Positions 46,911 through 56,506 are shown, counted from the first letter of the stretch. The stretch is 64,000 nt of DNA from Actinomycetota bacterium (GCA_947449035.1 CANFQC010000008.1:1-64000), one strand, 5' to 3'. A program made the numbers and translations. Notes: generated by a model not told the origin, from the letters alone.

Positions 46911-49094
46911 ATGAGATTCGAGCGCTTGGGCCATTGGATCTTTCGTCATCGCCGATCGACTCTGGCTGTCGGCACCGTTCTCCTCGTGATTGCGGGCGTG
47001 GTCGGCTTTGGTGTCTTCCCACGACTGCTAGGTGGGGGATACGACGATCCCAACTCAGACTCTGCTGCAGTCGCTCGAATCCTTCAGGATGAGTTCGGAT
47101 CGCCGGATTCCGACCTGGTCATCGACTTGGCATTTCCGGGTTCCGCGGCGACACCTGAGGCTGCTGCTGCGGGTACGGCTCTGAGCACTCGAATCGCCGA
47201 TGTGTCTGACGTACTTCGAGTGACTGATTACTGGTCAACGGGTGCGACTGCGTTGCTCAGCGCTGACGGAAACTCGTCAGTGATCCTCGTGACCTTCGAC
47301 CCAAATGCCCCCCGACAACCGTCAGAGATCACCGACGAGATCTATTCGATGGTCGACTCGGCGAAGGCATCGGGCGAACTCGCGGGAGCGACTGCCTACA
47401 TCGGCGGTATTCAGGCTGTGTTCAAGTCGATCAATGGACAGATCAGCAAGGATCTCGCGAAGTCTGAGTCCATTGCTGTGCCGATCTCGCTGGTGCTGCT
47501 TTTCATCATCTTCGGAAGTCTCGTAGCCGCAGGCATGCCACTTCTTGTCGCCGGCGCATCGATTCTCGGCAGTTTCTTCGTGCTCTACGTGATCTCACTC
47601 TTCACTGAGACGTCCGTATTCGGTCTCAATCTCGTGACCGGCCTCGGGCTGGGGTTGGGCATCGATTACGCGCTGCTCATCGTGAGCCGATTCCGCGAAG
47701 AGCTCTTGGTTCAGCCAAATGTCGAGTCGGCCGTGGCCCGAACAGTGGGCTCAGCTGGGCGCACGGTGTTCTTCTCCGGCTTCACCGTGGGCGTGACTCT
47801 CGCGGCACTGCTGTTCTTTCCGCAGTACTTCCTGCGTTCATTCGCCTACGCGGGTATCTCGGTTGTGGTCTTCGCGATGGTGGGCGCGATCTTGATGCTG
47901 CCGGCCGTGCTCTCCATGGTCGGCCCGAGAGTTAACTCTCTGCGCATTCGCAAGAACGTGGCACGACCGAGTTCAGGAAGGCGCTGGGCAGCACTTGCCA
48001 CCTTCATCATGAAATACCCGTGGCCAATCGCGCTTGCAGCCATTGCTTTGCTGGGCGTGTTGGCGTGGCCGGCTATGGGGGCCAAGTTCAATCAGGCCGA
48101 TGAGCGCACCTTGCCGGTCACCGATTCCACCGTGGTAGCGATCGCCCAGCTGACAGATAACTTCCCCCAATTGGGAGCGTCACCGATCGAGATCATGCTG
48201 CCGGCCGGCGTGGATGCATCAGCGGTGGCTGATTACGCGACTCGCCTTTCGCAGGTGGCGACGATCAAGGTCGTGACGACCCAAGGTGGCACTTATTCAG
48301 ACGGCGCCCGGGTGGGAGATTCCTTGCCCACGGTGACCTACCTGTCGCCGCAGCATGAGCGGCTGCTTGCGTATTCGTCGGAGCGTTCGCGGAGCCCCGC
48401 AGGTGAAGTGGTGATTGCCGATGTCCGGGCGACCGCGCCACCCGTCGAGGGTGTGCTCGTGGGCGGCGTGGGAGCCGCGTACACCGATTCGCAGCATGGC
48501 ATCGGCAAGGCGCTGCCTTGGGCCATCGCCTGGGTGCTCGCGACCGTGCTGATCCTGGTCTTCCTCTTCACTGGCAGCGTGCTGCTGCCGATTAAGGCCG
48601 TGATCCTTAACATGCTGAGTCTCGCAGCCACCATGGGCGTGTTGGTCTGGGTTTTCCAGGGGGAACACCTCACCTGGCTGGTCGGCACATTTGTCCCGAC
48701 GGGGGCCATCGACACATCAGTAGTCGTCCTCACGGCGATTGTGGCCTTCGGCCTGTCGATGGACTACGAGGTTTTCCTGCTTTCACGCATCAAGGAGGAA
48801 TACGAGCACACCGGCGACAACGTGAGCTCGGTCGCGCATGGTCTCGCGAAGTCAGCGGGCATCATTACGGCGGCTGCACTGTTGCTCGCCATCGTGTTCG
48901 CTGCGTTCTTGACCTCGTCTGTCACCTTGATCAAGGTCCTCGGTCTCGGTGTCGCAGTGGCGATCTTGCTTGATGCATCGATCGTGCGCGTGTTCTTGGT
49001 GCCTGCGTTCATGCGCATCGCAGGTTCAGCGAACTGGTGGGCGCCTCGACCTCTCAAGAAGATCTACCAACGATTCGGCCTGCACGACGTCTGA
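46911..49094 (+). CDS. MMPL/RND family transporter
   Basis: The 727-residue membrane protein has two halves, each with one helix, a large outside loop and a block of about five helices. The conserved MMPL motifs are GLGLGIDYALLIVSRFREE and AFGLSMDYEVFLLSRIKEEYE. Members export lipids or glycolipids, and some export other hydrophobic products. No mycolate genes are near, so the cargo is unknown. It is convergent with the small NHLP-like gene, only 15 bases apart. Confidence 0.92.
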   Translation: MRFERLGHWIFRHRRSTLAVGTVLLVIAGVVGFGVFPRLLGGGYDDPNSDSAAVARILQDEFGSPDSDLVIDLAFPGSAATPEAAAAGTALSTRIADVSDVLRVTDYWSTGATALLSADGNSSVILVTFDPNAPRQPSEITDEIYSMVDSAKASGELAGATAYIGGIQAVFKSINGQISKDLAKSESIAVPISLVLLFIIFGSLVAAGMPLLVAGASILGSFFVLYVISLFTETSVFGLNLVTGLGLGLGIDYALLIVSRFREELLVQPNVESAVARTVGSAGRTVFFSGFTVGVTLAALLFFPQYFLRSFAYAGISVVVFAMVGAILMLPAVLSMVGPRVNSLRIRKNVARPSSGRRWAALATFIMKYPWPIALAAIALLGVLAWPAMGAKFNQADERTLPVTDSTVVAIAQLTDNFPQLGASPIEIMLPAGVDASAVADYATRLSQVATIKVVTTQGGTYSDGARVGDSLPTVTYLSPQHERLLAYSSERSRSPAGEVVIADVRATAPPVEGVLVGGVGAAYTDSQHGIGKALPWAIAWVLATVLILVFLFTGSVLLPIKAVILNMLSLAATMGVLVWVFQGEHLTWLVGTFVPTGAIDTSVVVLTAIVAFGLSMDYEVFLLSRIKEEYEHTGDNVSSVAHGLAKSAGIITAAALLLAIVFAAFLTSSVTLIKVLGLGVAVAILLDASIVRVFLVPAFMRIAGSANWWAPRPLKKIYQRFGLHDV

Positions 49095-49109
49095 GTCTTG
49101 CGGCGGAGA

Positions 49110-49385
49110 TTAGTCTGCGCAGGCGTGATTGGGGGTAGTCCAGTTGTATCCGCCCGCGACCAACTCGAGATCCGAGTCGCTCAACGCCGAACTGGCCGGG
49201 ATCACGAGATGGATATCGGTGGGGGATTCCTCGTGGATGGTGACGCGGACACTGTCAGGAACCTGCTGGCCGGCGAGCGACTCCAGTGCGGAGCGCGGAT
49301 CGCTCAACAGAGCCGCGCGAAACTGGGGGTCTTCGGCAATGCGGTCAGCGATTGCCTGATCAATGGTGGTGCGGTCAATGCTCAT
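49110..49385 (-). CDS. NHLP-type RiPP precursor-like peptide
   Basis: The 91-residue peptide resembles the nitrile-hydratase-like leader peptide family. It has AEDPQFRAALLSDPRSALESLAG, then VPDSVRVTIHEESPTDIHLVIP and a late LSDSDLELVAGG. The double Gly (78-79) is the usual cleavage site, leaving the 12-residue core YNWTTPNHACAD with one Cys and two Thr. Such precursors are normally modified and exported by a double-glycine peptidase ABC transporter. No such enzyme is in the window. GGAG lies seven bases before the ATG, so it looks expressed. It is divergent from the PAP2 gene. Confidence 0.78.
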   Translation of the reverse strand: MSIDRTTIDQAIADRIAEDPQFRAALLSDPRSALESLAGQQVPDSVRVTIHEESPTDIHLVIPASSALSDSDLELVAGGYNWTTPNHACAD

Positions 49386-49577
49386 GACGTCTCCGAGGTA
49401 GCAGGTGTTCCGGTCAGACGAGTGAAGCCTACGTCGGCGTTCCCGTTTTCGTTCGTTCTGAGGGCGTGCATGAGGGGTACCAGGGCAAGTCGTGAATAAC
49501 CCCCGCCTTCATTCAGAAATCCCCCTTCGTGCCAGGTGTGCGCGACAGGAGGAACCCGATCGCCCTACGGTCCTCTC

Positions 49578-50375
49578 GTGACCGACTCTCGATCCCTCGA
49601 CCCATCCGATCACGGCCTTCGCAACCTCGCGGGGCACACATCGCGGGGTCAGCTGACCTCCCGCATCGTGATGATCGTCGTGGTCTATGTCGGCATCGTT
49701 CTTGCCTTCGGTACGTATGTGTTGCTCAACTCTGCACCGTCACCGGAGCATTGGCCCGCATACCTCGCGTGGGATCCCGTCACTCAAGCACTTGTGCAGC
49801 CCGCCACTGGTGACGGCGCCTACCAGACGTTCGTGCTCAAGTCGTGGCTCGACGAGAAGATCCCGTTCGTGCCGATCCTGGCGCTCCCGTACATCACCTA
49901 TCTCGTGATCGTGCCCTTCCTCGTTCCTGCGCTCAATCTCGTAGCTCGCTCAATGCGCCGGTTCCTGACCGTCGGTATCGCGCTGATCGTCAGCCAGCTG
50001 ATCCTGGACCTGTCGTACTGGCTCTTCCAGACGAACGTCCCGCGCACCGTCACTCCGCCGGACGACGTCTTCGGCTGGATGGTCCGCATGGTATGGGGCA
50101 ACGACCAACCATTCAACGGATACCCGAGTGCTCATTGCACCTGGGCGATGATCGGCATCCTCGCGCTCTGGCGGCTTCGTTCACGTTTCCCGAAGACCAG
50201 TTGGATTCTGATGCCCTGGTTGGCGTTGGTATTCCCGGCCACGGTCATGCTGCAGCAGCACTTCTTGATGGACGTTTACGCGGGGGTATTCGTGGGTTTT
50301 GCTACCTACTGGGCCGTGATGTTCGCGGTTGAGCGGCCGACCCTTGTTCCTCGAGGTGAAGCTCCGCTGCGCTAG
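49578..50375 (+). CDS. PAP2 superfamily membrane phosphatase
   Basis: The roughly 265-residue protein has six hydrophobic segments. It has the PAP2 catalytic motifs NGYPSAHCTWAM (SxH) and QQHFLMDVYAGVFVG (the HxxxD nucleophile His). It probably acts on lipid phosphates or phosphoinositol lipids outside the membrane. The ORF track starts at 49536; GTG 49578 (MTDSRSLDPSD) is more plausible. It diverges from the NHLP-like gene. Confidence 0.87.
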   Translation: MTDSRSLDPSDHGLRNLAGHTSRGQLTSRIVMIVVVYVGIVLAFGTYVLLNSAPSPEHWPAYLAWDPVTQALVQPATGDGAYQTFVLKSWLDEKIPFVPILALPYITYLVIVPFLVPALNLVARSMRRFLTVGIALIVSQLILDLSYWLFQTNVPRTVTPPDDVFGWMVRMVWGNDQPFNGYPSAHCTWAMIGILALWRLRSRFPKTSWILMPWLALVFPATVMLQQHFLMDVYAGVFVGFATYWAVMFAVERPTLVPRGEAPLR

Positions 50376-50824
50376 GCCTTCTTGCGGCAGAACGCGGCGG
50401 TGGCGGGAGCGAAGGCCAATACCAAGATCGCGATGTCGTAGATCGTCAGCATGAGGCCGGCGAACCAACGGCCCTGGATCACCCAGGTGATGTCGGTAAT
50501 TGTGCCGAAGGCGACCAGGACGATGAGCACAATTCGCGCCCAGTTCTTCTGGCGAGCGATGTAGATCGCGAGCACGATGTGAACCACTGCGGCGATGAAC
50601 GAGATGATCGCGAGCGTCAGCACCATCGACTGAGCCTGCTCCGCATAACCAGCAGCTACACCTGCGTCGACGAGTTCGGCCTTGATGGCGGCTTGGTCGG
50701 TCTTGTCCCCGATGATCGCGGCGGCGATGAACTGCTCGGCGGCGATGATGAAGGTGAAGGCTGCTCCAATGTAGACAAGCAGCAGCAGGGAAAAGACAGA
50801 CGAGGGCTTCGTGGTGGTGGTCAT
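50372..50824 (-). CDS. hypothetical four-TM membrane protein
   Basis: The 150-residue product has four hydrophobic segments (about residues 10-35, 67-92, 98-115 and 120-143). AAAGGA lies before the ATG at 50824. The ORF track start at 50881 is earlier without support. No family recognised. Its end overlaps the PAP2 stop by four bases on the other strand. Confidence 0.72.
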   Translation of the reverse strand: MTTTTKPSSVFSLLLLVYIGAAFTFIIAAEQFIAAAIIGDKTDQAAIKAELVDAGVAAGYAEQAQSMVLTLAIISFIAAVVHIVLAIYIARQKNWARIVLIVLVAFGTITDITWVIQGRWFAGLMLTIYDIAILVLAFAPATAAFCRKKA

Positions 50825-50962
50825 GGCTTCCTTTCGGGATTGACGAAAGGGTAATGGCCGTCCACGGGCGGCCTCCGTCACGGGAGACCAGGTCGCGACG
50901 CACTGAAAGAAATCCGCAATTCTTCAGAGGGACTCCAGGGGCGCTGCCTCTAGGCTGAACGC

Positions 50963-51679
50963 ATGTCGCGGCCCTACGTGGAACTCGCCCCGGGGGTGTA
51001 CCGCATCCCGCATATCGGTGACTTCCTGAACAGCTTCATCGTGACTGAGTCCGATGGGTCCGTGACCTTGATCGACTGCGGCCTGAAGGGTGGACCGAAA
51101 AAGATCCTTCGGGCTCTCGAGGATCTCGGCCGGCATCCGAATGATGTGCAGCGCATCGTGTTGACCCATGCGCATTCGGACCATGCCGGGGGAGCAGCGC
51201 AGCTCGTACGCGCGAGCGGAGTCTTAGGCGCTGAGGCGCACGCGGATGATCATCCGTTTCTCAGTACCGGGACGGCGCCGCCGATAAATGCAGGGCCTAC
51301 GGCAGGTCGCATCCTCAATCGACTCCAGGACAGCACCTTCGAACCTGTGCCCCTGGCAGGAGCACTCTCCGATGGCGAGATTCTCGACGTCGCTGGCGGC
51401 ATGCAGGTCGTGCACACGCCCGGCCACACGCCCGGTCATATATCTCTTTTGATTCCGGGCAAAGAGCTGCTACTCACCGGTGACTGCATCATGAATCCGC
51501 TTGGCCGGCGCATTTATCCGTTTGGGGTCTACTGCGTCTCACCAAAGCAGAACGCCGCATCAGCGTCACTCCTTGGCGAACTTGAATACTCGCTAGCGGC
51601 CTTCACTCATGGCACTGAGATCCGTGAGAACCCGCGTGAGCGCATCCGCTCCTTCCTTACCCGCAAGGGCGCGCTCTAG
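50963..51679 (+). CDS. metallo-beta-lactamase fold hydrolase
   Basis: The 238-residue protein has THAHSDHAGGAAQL (HxHxDH), HTPGHTPGHISLL and LTGDCIMNP, the metal ligands of the MBL fold. The substrate is unknown; glyoxalase II-like or lactonase-like roles are possible. The lipid-kinase-like gene follows two bases after its stop, so they probably share an mRNA. Confidence 0.9.
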   Translation: MSRPYVELAPGVYRIPHIGDFLNSFIVTESDGSVTLIDCGLKGGPKKILRALEDLGRHPNDVQRIVLTHAHSDHAGGAAQLVRASGVLGAEAHADDHPFLSTGTAPPINAGPTAGRILNRLQDSTFEPVPLAGALSDGEILDVAGGMQVVHTPGHTPGHISLLIPGKELLLTGDCIMNPLGRRIYPFGVYCVSPKQNAASASLLGELEYSLAAFTHGTEIRENPRERIRSFLTRKGAL

Positions 51680-51681
51680 TC

Positions 51682-52578
51682 ATGTCCTCGGCAGTGATCA
51701 TCGCGAATCCAAAGGCGGGCGGCGGCAAGGCCCGAGGCATCGCCGAGAGTTCTGCGCGAACGCTCAATGATTTGGGTATCGATACCCGGCTCGTACTTCC
51801 CGCGACTCTCGAGGCAATGCGAACGGAGGTAACGGAAGCGTGCGAACGTCGGTCTGCTGCCGTGATTGCCTGCGGTGGAGACGGAACGGTTCACCAAGTG
51901 CTGCAGGGAGCGGCTGAGTATGGGTTGACCATGTCGGTCATTCCTGCAGGCACGGGCAATGACATCGCTCGGTCGCTAGGTATCAAGGCGAAGGAACGCA
52001 GCGTATGGCTTCGCCACCTCGCTAATCTCGTCCGATCAGGTGCTGAGTCGCGAGTCGATCTCTCACTCATCACTCATAGCGATCGCCGCATCTGGTCGCT
52101 GGGAGTTATCTCGGCCGGTTTCGACTCAGCGGTCAATGAGCGTGCCGATCGACTCACTCGACTCAGCGGTACGCCCCGCTACGTCGCGGCACTGCTGGCT
52201 GAACTGAGTGCATTCCGCATGCACGACTACGACGTCACGATTGACGGCGAGGAAATGTCGGGTCGAGCCTTGCTTATCGCGGTCGGTAATGGAGAAAGTT
52301 ACGGCGGAGGTATGCGCATCTGTCCGTCGGCCGACATGAGCGACGGGTTGCTTGATGTCACGTGGATCGACACAGCGCCGAGGCGCACTGTGCTCCGAGT
52401 ATTCCCGCGCATCTTTACTGGACGTCACGTGGACCATCCGCTGGTGCATACCTTCAGGGGAAGAGAGATCGCTATCTCCTCCAAGGGCTCCGTGCTCTAC
52501 GCCGACGGTGAGCGCATCGGCGAGCCTCCTGTGCGAATTCATGTAGTTCCAGGTGCACTGAGCGTGCTGCGCCCCTGA
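51682..52578 (+). CDS. diacylglycerol kinase-like lipid kinase
   Basis: The 298-residue protein has ANPKAGGGKAR, the nucleotide-binding motif ACGGDGTVHQVLQG and PAGTGNDIARSLG. These place it in the DagK/YegS lipid kinase family, which phosphorylates diacylglycerol or related lipids at the membrane. It may recycle lipids together with the PAP2 and glycosyltransferase genes nearby. Confidence 0.92.
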   Translation: MSSAVIIANPKAGGGKARGIAESSARTLNDLGIDTRLVLPATLEAMRTEVTEACERRSAAVIACGGDGTVHQVLQGAAEYGLTMSVIPAGTGNDIARSLGIKAKERSVWLRHLANLVRSGAESRVDLSLITHSDRRIWSLGVISAGFDSAVNERADRLTRLSGTPRYVAALLAELSAFRMHDYDVTIDGEEMSGRALLIAVGNGESYGGGMRICPSADMSDGLLDVTWIDTAPRRTVLRVFPRIFTGRHVDHPLVHTFRGREIAISSKGSVLYADGERIGEPPVRIHVVPGALSVLRP

Positions 52579-52622
52579 GATGCGCTTTGCCTGACAGCAG
52601 CCGAATCGGCGGGTAATCTCCC

Positions 52623-53765
52623 GTGCCCGTGGGAGGTTGGCACCCGGTTCGGGCTTTCGCGCAGGCAGGCGCGTTGGCCTCAGTCGTGTTGGCCGCGCAT
52701 ACCGCAGTCAATCTCCGCCGGATTCCGAGGCTATCTAGTGAACCTAACCTGGATCTCTCCGAACGCGTCTCAGTGCTCATCCCGGCACGCAATGAAGTGC
52801 ATCGCCTGGGGCCGGTGCTTACCTCGGTGATGCATCAGGTCGGCGTCCCCGACCTCGAAATCATCGTGCTGGACGATGGATCGTCCGACGACACCGCGAC
52901 CCTGGCACGCATGGTCGCGGGCGGCGATGCGCGAGTGCAGGTGGTGTCGGTCGCGGATGAGCCACTACCCGAGGGGTGGCTCGGCAAGCCCTTTGCCTGC
53001 CATCGATTGAGCGAGCTCGCCACCGGCTCGGTACTGGTGTTCCTCGACGCCGATGTTCTTCTCTCCCCGTGGGCGATCAACCAGGCGGTCACCTTCATGC
53101 GCCGCGAAGATCTGGCGCTGGTCTCGCCTTACCCGCGTCAGGTAGCCGAGACGACCGCAGAGCGAGTGACTCAGCCGCTGGTGAACTGGTCATGGATGAC
53201 AACTCTTCCCATGGGACTCGCTCGAAGCGGAAGCCCGGCATTTTGCGCAGCGATTGGGCAGTTTCTCGTGGTCGATGCAAGCGCCTATCGAGCATCAGGT
53301 GGTCACGAATCAGTGCGCGAATACGTGGTCGAGGATGTCGAGGTTCTGCGCTCGATGAAGCGAGCCGGATTTCGTGGCCTTCCACTCAATGGGAGTGGTG
53401 TTGCCTCGTGCAGGATGTACGACGGTGCGGCTGAGGTGTTCGAGGGCTATACGAAGTCTCTCTGGTCCGTCTTCGGGTCCCTGCCCGGCGCGGTGGGTGG
53501 GGTTAGCGCTATGGCACTGATCTATGTGGTGCCCGCTGCTGTCCTGATCACCTCGCGAGACCACACCGCTCGGCGCTGGGGAGCACTCGGTTACGTCTCG
53601 GGAGTCGCGAGCAGGGCGCTGACTGCGTCAGCCACTGGTGAGCGCCTCATGCCCGATGTTCTTGCGCAGCCTGTTTCAATCGGAGCATTCGCCGGCATGA
53701 CGTTGGCATCGATTATCCGTCGCAGGCGCGGATCGCTCTCCTGGAAAGGTCGGGCCCTGAGGTGA
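52623..53765 (+). CDS. family 2 glycosyltransferase with membrane helices
   Basis: The 380-residue protein has an N-terminal helix, then a GT-A domain with SVLIPARNEVHRLGPVL, VLDDGSSDDTATLAR and FLDADVLLS, and the acceptor-site motif REYVVEDVEVLRSMKRAGFRG. C-terminal membrane helices follow. This layout is that of CrtQ-like glycosyltransferases that act on carotenoids or other lipids, but no carotenoid gene is near. GTG start. Confidence 0.88.
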   Translation: MPVGGWHPVRAFAQAGALASVVLAAHTAVNLRRIPRLSSEPNLDLSERVSVLIPARNEVHRLGPVLTSVMHQVGVPDLEIIVLDDGSSDDTATLARMVAGGDARVQVVSVADEPLPEGWLGKPFACHRLSELATGSVLVFLDADVLLSPWAINQAVTFMRREDLALVSPYPRQVAETTAERVTQPLVNWSWMTTLPMGLARSGSPAFCAAIGQFLVVDASAYRASGGHESVREYVVEDVEVLRSMKRAGFRGLPLNGSGVASCRMYDGAAEVFEGYTKSLWSVFGSLPGAVGGVSAMALIYVVPAAVLITSRDHTARRWGALGYVSGVASRALTASATGERLMPDVLAQPVSIGAFAGMTLASIIRRRRGSLSWKGRALR

Positions 53766-53816
53766 TCGCTCGCCCCCGACTAGGGTTACGGGAATTGCGC
53801 AACTTAAGGGGCAGCG

Positions 53817-54590
53817 ATGCGTGGGTTTGAGTTCGAGGGCAAGGTCGGCCTGATCACAGGTGCAAACCGAGGCATCGGTGCGTGCTTCGTTGACGCACTG
53901 ATGGATGCGGGCGCCTCGAAAGTGTTTGCCTGCGCACGAAAGCGTGACAGTCTCGACTGGGCAGTGGAAAAGTACGGATCCCGACTAGTGCCACTGCAGC
54001 TCGACGTCGCGGAGCCGAGTCAGATAGATGAAGTCATTTCGCGGGTGAGCGACGTCGATCTACTGATCTCCAATGCGGGTCGCGGGGGTAGCGGAAGCGT
54101 CCACGAGCTAGACGATGCTGTTGTGCGCAAACTCTTCGAGGTGCACGTGTTCGGGCCTCGGCTACTGATTACGGGATTACTGCCCGGCATCATCGAACGG
54201 CAGGGCGGCATCATCCTTGTTCAGTCCACTGCCGCGCTAGCCATGTCGCGCGGCGGACCGATGTACAGCGCAAGTAAGTCCGCAGCGACCTTCATGGGAA
54301 TGGGGCTTCGCGAAGATCTGCGCAAGGTCGGCGTGAAGGTCTCGAATGTGCACCCCGGTTTCACGAACACGGACATCATCGCCACCTACGAGATTGCCAA
54401 GGCTGAACCGCCTGACGTGGTCAATGTCGCGCTCGAAGGTTGGGCGAACGATGAGGCACACGTCTTCACTGATCTTTACTCGCAGATGGTGCATGAACAG
54501 GTTGTCGCAGAAATGAATGAGCTGCTCTTTGACCCAGTGGTTGCCGGAACTGATCTCATCGCGGAGTACCGACGTCGTACTGAAAGCTGA
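53817..54590 (+). CDS. short-chain dehydrogenase/reductase
   Basis: The 257-residue Rossmann protein has the cofactor motif TGANRGIGACFV, NAGRGG and the active-site YSASKSAA. It is a classical SDR; the Ala-Arg-Lys-Arg after the second strand suggests NADPH. The substrate is unknown. Confidence 0.92.
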   Translation: MRGFEFEGKVGLITGANRGIGACFVDALMDAGASKVFACARKRDSLDWAVEKYGSRLVPLQLDVAEPSQIDEVISRVSDVDLLISNAGRGGSGSVHELDDAVVRKLFEVHVFGPRLLITGLLPGIIERQGGIILVQSTAALAMSRGGPMYSASKSAATFMGMGLREDLRKVGVKVSNVHPGFTNTDIIATYEIAKAEPPDVVNVALEGWANDEAHVFTDLYSQMVHEQVVAEMNELLFDPVVAGTDLIAEYRRRTES

Positions 54591-54836
54591 ACATCGTCAG
54601 GGGAAACGAGAGCGCTTTGTGTGCACAGAATGTAAGGCGTACGAGAGTATCGGCTTGAAACGTCCTCGTGAGTGCGCCGAAGGTCCGTACTCTCACTCGG
54701 CAAACGTCCCATTTGCGGTTATGTCATCCAATGTCTGGTCCAACGCCGTTCTCGACCCTTTGTCCGAGCAATAAGGGGCTATGGTGAAAAGAACGGCGCA
54801 CGAATCCAGGCTGTTCTGATTAACCAAGGGGGAGTC

Positions 54837-55733
54837 GTGAGCGATTTTCGTACACACTCGAGCGACCGACAGGATCAAGCGCGAGATCAAGCGTTAGAGA
54901 GCGTGACCTGGAATGCCTTCCTTCATAAGCCGAGTGCCGAAGTTCTGCTTGAAGTCATCGAGTTCCTCGGCGGAACGCCGAATCCCCATTCCCTCTGCCG
55001 TCACCTGACCTTGAATGTGGCGGCAGAGACCCGACCGATTGGCGCGCTCATAACCGTGCTCGAGTCCAACGGCACCCTTCGGATCGCCGGAGCCTTCGGT
55101 CTTGATGAGGCAAGCCTTGCAGCCCGAGCTGATCAGAGTGCTGCTGATGAGACGCCATTGGCTGAGGCAATTCGATCGGGTCAGCCGATGTTTCATGCGA
55201 GTGCTGAAGGTATTCGCGAATTGTTTCCGGAGTTCGCGAGCCTCGACACGACCATCATGCCGACTGCAATCTGGCCGATCGCTTCACGCGGCGAACGAAT
55301 CGGCGCAATTCAGCTCTTCTTCGATGAGCACTCTTCACAGTCACCACTTACAGCTGACTTCGAGGCCGTCGTGGCGCTCATCGCACTTTATGTGCGGCTG
55401 CAGCTTTCATTCGGAATGAGCAACACCAGGTGGTCGACGGTGGATCGACGCCAGCCGACCAGCGTGTCGGCGGCAGCAGGTGATCGTCGCCGTCCATCCG
55501 GCATTGCTGAGCTGACTGCGCGGCAGTCATCAGTGCTCGATCACATCTGCGCCGGGCGCACGAATGCTCAGATCGCTCACGTTGTTGGGTTCAGTGAATC
55601 GACCGTGCGTCAGGAGACCATGGCGATTTATCGGACACTTGGTGTCGATGGCCGAGGTCAGGCCGCAGCAATGGCGCGCGCCCATCATGCGGATGCTGTT
55701 CAGGCTGCACTTTCCGCAGTTCCATCTGCCTGA
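54837..55733 (+). CDS. GAF-LuxR transcription regulator
   Basis: The roughly 298-residue protein has a GAF-like sensor (about 25-185) and a C-terminal LuxR helix-turn-helix (ELTARQSSVLDHICAGRTNAQIAHVVGFSESTVRQETMAIYRTL). Layout as in the regulator at 35321. The GTG at 54837 follows GGGGGAG; the ORF track start at 54672 lies in non-coding sequence. It starts a cluster of three GAF proteins. Confidence 0.83.
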   Translation: MSDFRTHSSDRQDQARDQALESVTWNAFLHKPSAEVLLEVIEFLGGTPNPHSLCRHLTLNVAAETRPIGALITVLESNGTLRIAGAFGLDEASLAARADQSAADETPLAEAIRSGQPMFHASAEGIRELFPEFASLDTTIMPTAIWPIASRGERIGAIQLFFDEHSSQSPLTADFEAVVALIALYVRLQLSFGMSNTRWSTVDRRQPTSVSAAAGDRRRPSGIAELTARQSSVLDHICAGRTNAQIAHVVGFSESTVRQETMAIYRTLGVDGRGQAAAMARAHHADAVQAALSAVPSA

Positions 55734-55760
55734 ACTTTCATCTCGGGCTACGCCGAGGCG

Positions 55761-56474
55761 CTACATCTGCTCCGCAGTTATCTGACGGCTCACAACTTCA
55801 TGGGCAATCGTTCGAACGAATGCCTGCTTTGTGCGCGCGTAAGCACTCATCAACTCGAACGCTGCTTCCAGGGTGATACCGGCTTGAACCGCCAGCATTC
55901 CCTTGGCCTGCTCGATCGCGATGCGGCCATGGATTGCGGTCTCCACTTCCTCGGCGAGATCGCGAGGGTTCACCGGCGCAGCCTGCTGTGCCAGGCCAAC
56001 CGCTGCGAGGTTAGCCAGAGCTTGCGCGGCGTGCAGGTCGCTCGAGGTGACCTCGTGGGGCGATCCCCCAAAGACGTTCAGCGAGCCGAGCCCATGTCCT
56101 CGAAAGCGCAGCGGCACTGCACAGGCAGATGCATAGCCGAGCTCAAGTGCGCGTCGGGTGAAATCGGGCCAAGCGGCCTGAGCGGACAAATCTGAGGCGT
56201 TGATTGCCTGACCTGTCACCCAACTGTCGTAACAGGGACCTTGGCGACGTTGGAGTTCGAATACCTCGAGCACGTGGGTGTCTTCATCTGACGCAGCGAC
56301 GACCTGCAGTTCTCCACTGCGGTCGACAACCATCACGCCTGCTGCAGCCGCGTCAAGGGCGTCCACCGTGGAACGGGCGAGGGAGTGTGCGAGATCGATG
56401 AAGTCGAAATCCGTGACGAGGGCTTCGGCCAAGGTCGCCAAGGCGGCCGGCAGCTCGGTGCGGGGATCAGACAT
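55761..56474 (-). CDS. GAF-ANTAR regulator
   Basis: The 237-residue protein has a GAF domain (about 20-160, with AAAGVMVVDRSGELQVVAAS and ASACAVPLRFRGHGLGSLNVF) and an ANTAR domain (GRIAIEQAKGMLAVQAGITLEAAFELM). ANTAR domains bind paired RNA hairpins and prevent transcription termination. The signal is unknown. It is convergent with the GAF-LuxR gene and 32 bases downstream of the second GAF-ANTAR gene. Confidence 0.92.
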   Translation of the reverse strand: MSDPRTELPAALATLAEALVTDFDFIDLAHSLARSTVDALDAAAAGVMVVDRSGELQVVAASDEDTHVLEVFELQRRQGPCYDSWVTGQAINASDLSAQAAWPDFTRRALELGYASACAVPLRFRGHGLGSLNVFGGSPHEVTSSDLHAAQALANLAAVGLAQQAAPVNPRDLAEEVETAIHGRIAIEQAKGMLAVQAGITLEAAFELMSAYARTKQAFVRTIAHEVVSRQITAEQM

Positions 56475-56506
56475 GGTTCCTCCGTTGGTCGTGCGAATGC
56501 ATTTCT

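Noticed and set aside
46911-49094. MMPL protein as dedicated exporter of the NHLP-like peptide
   Set aside because: Known NHLP exporters are ABC transporters with a peptidase domain; only proximity supports this.
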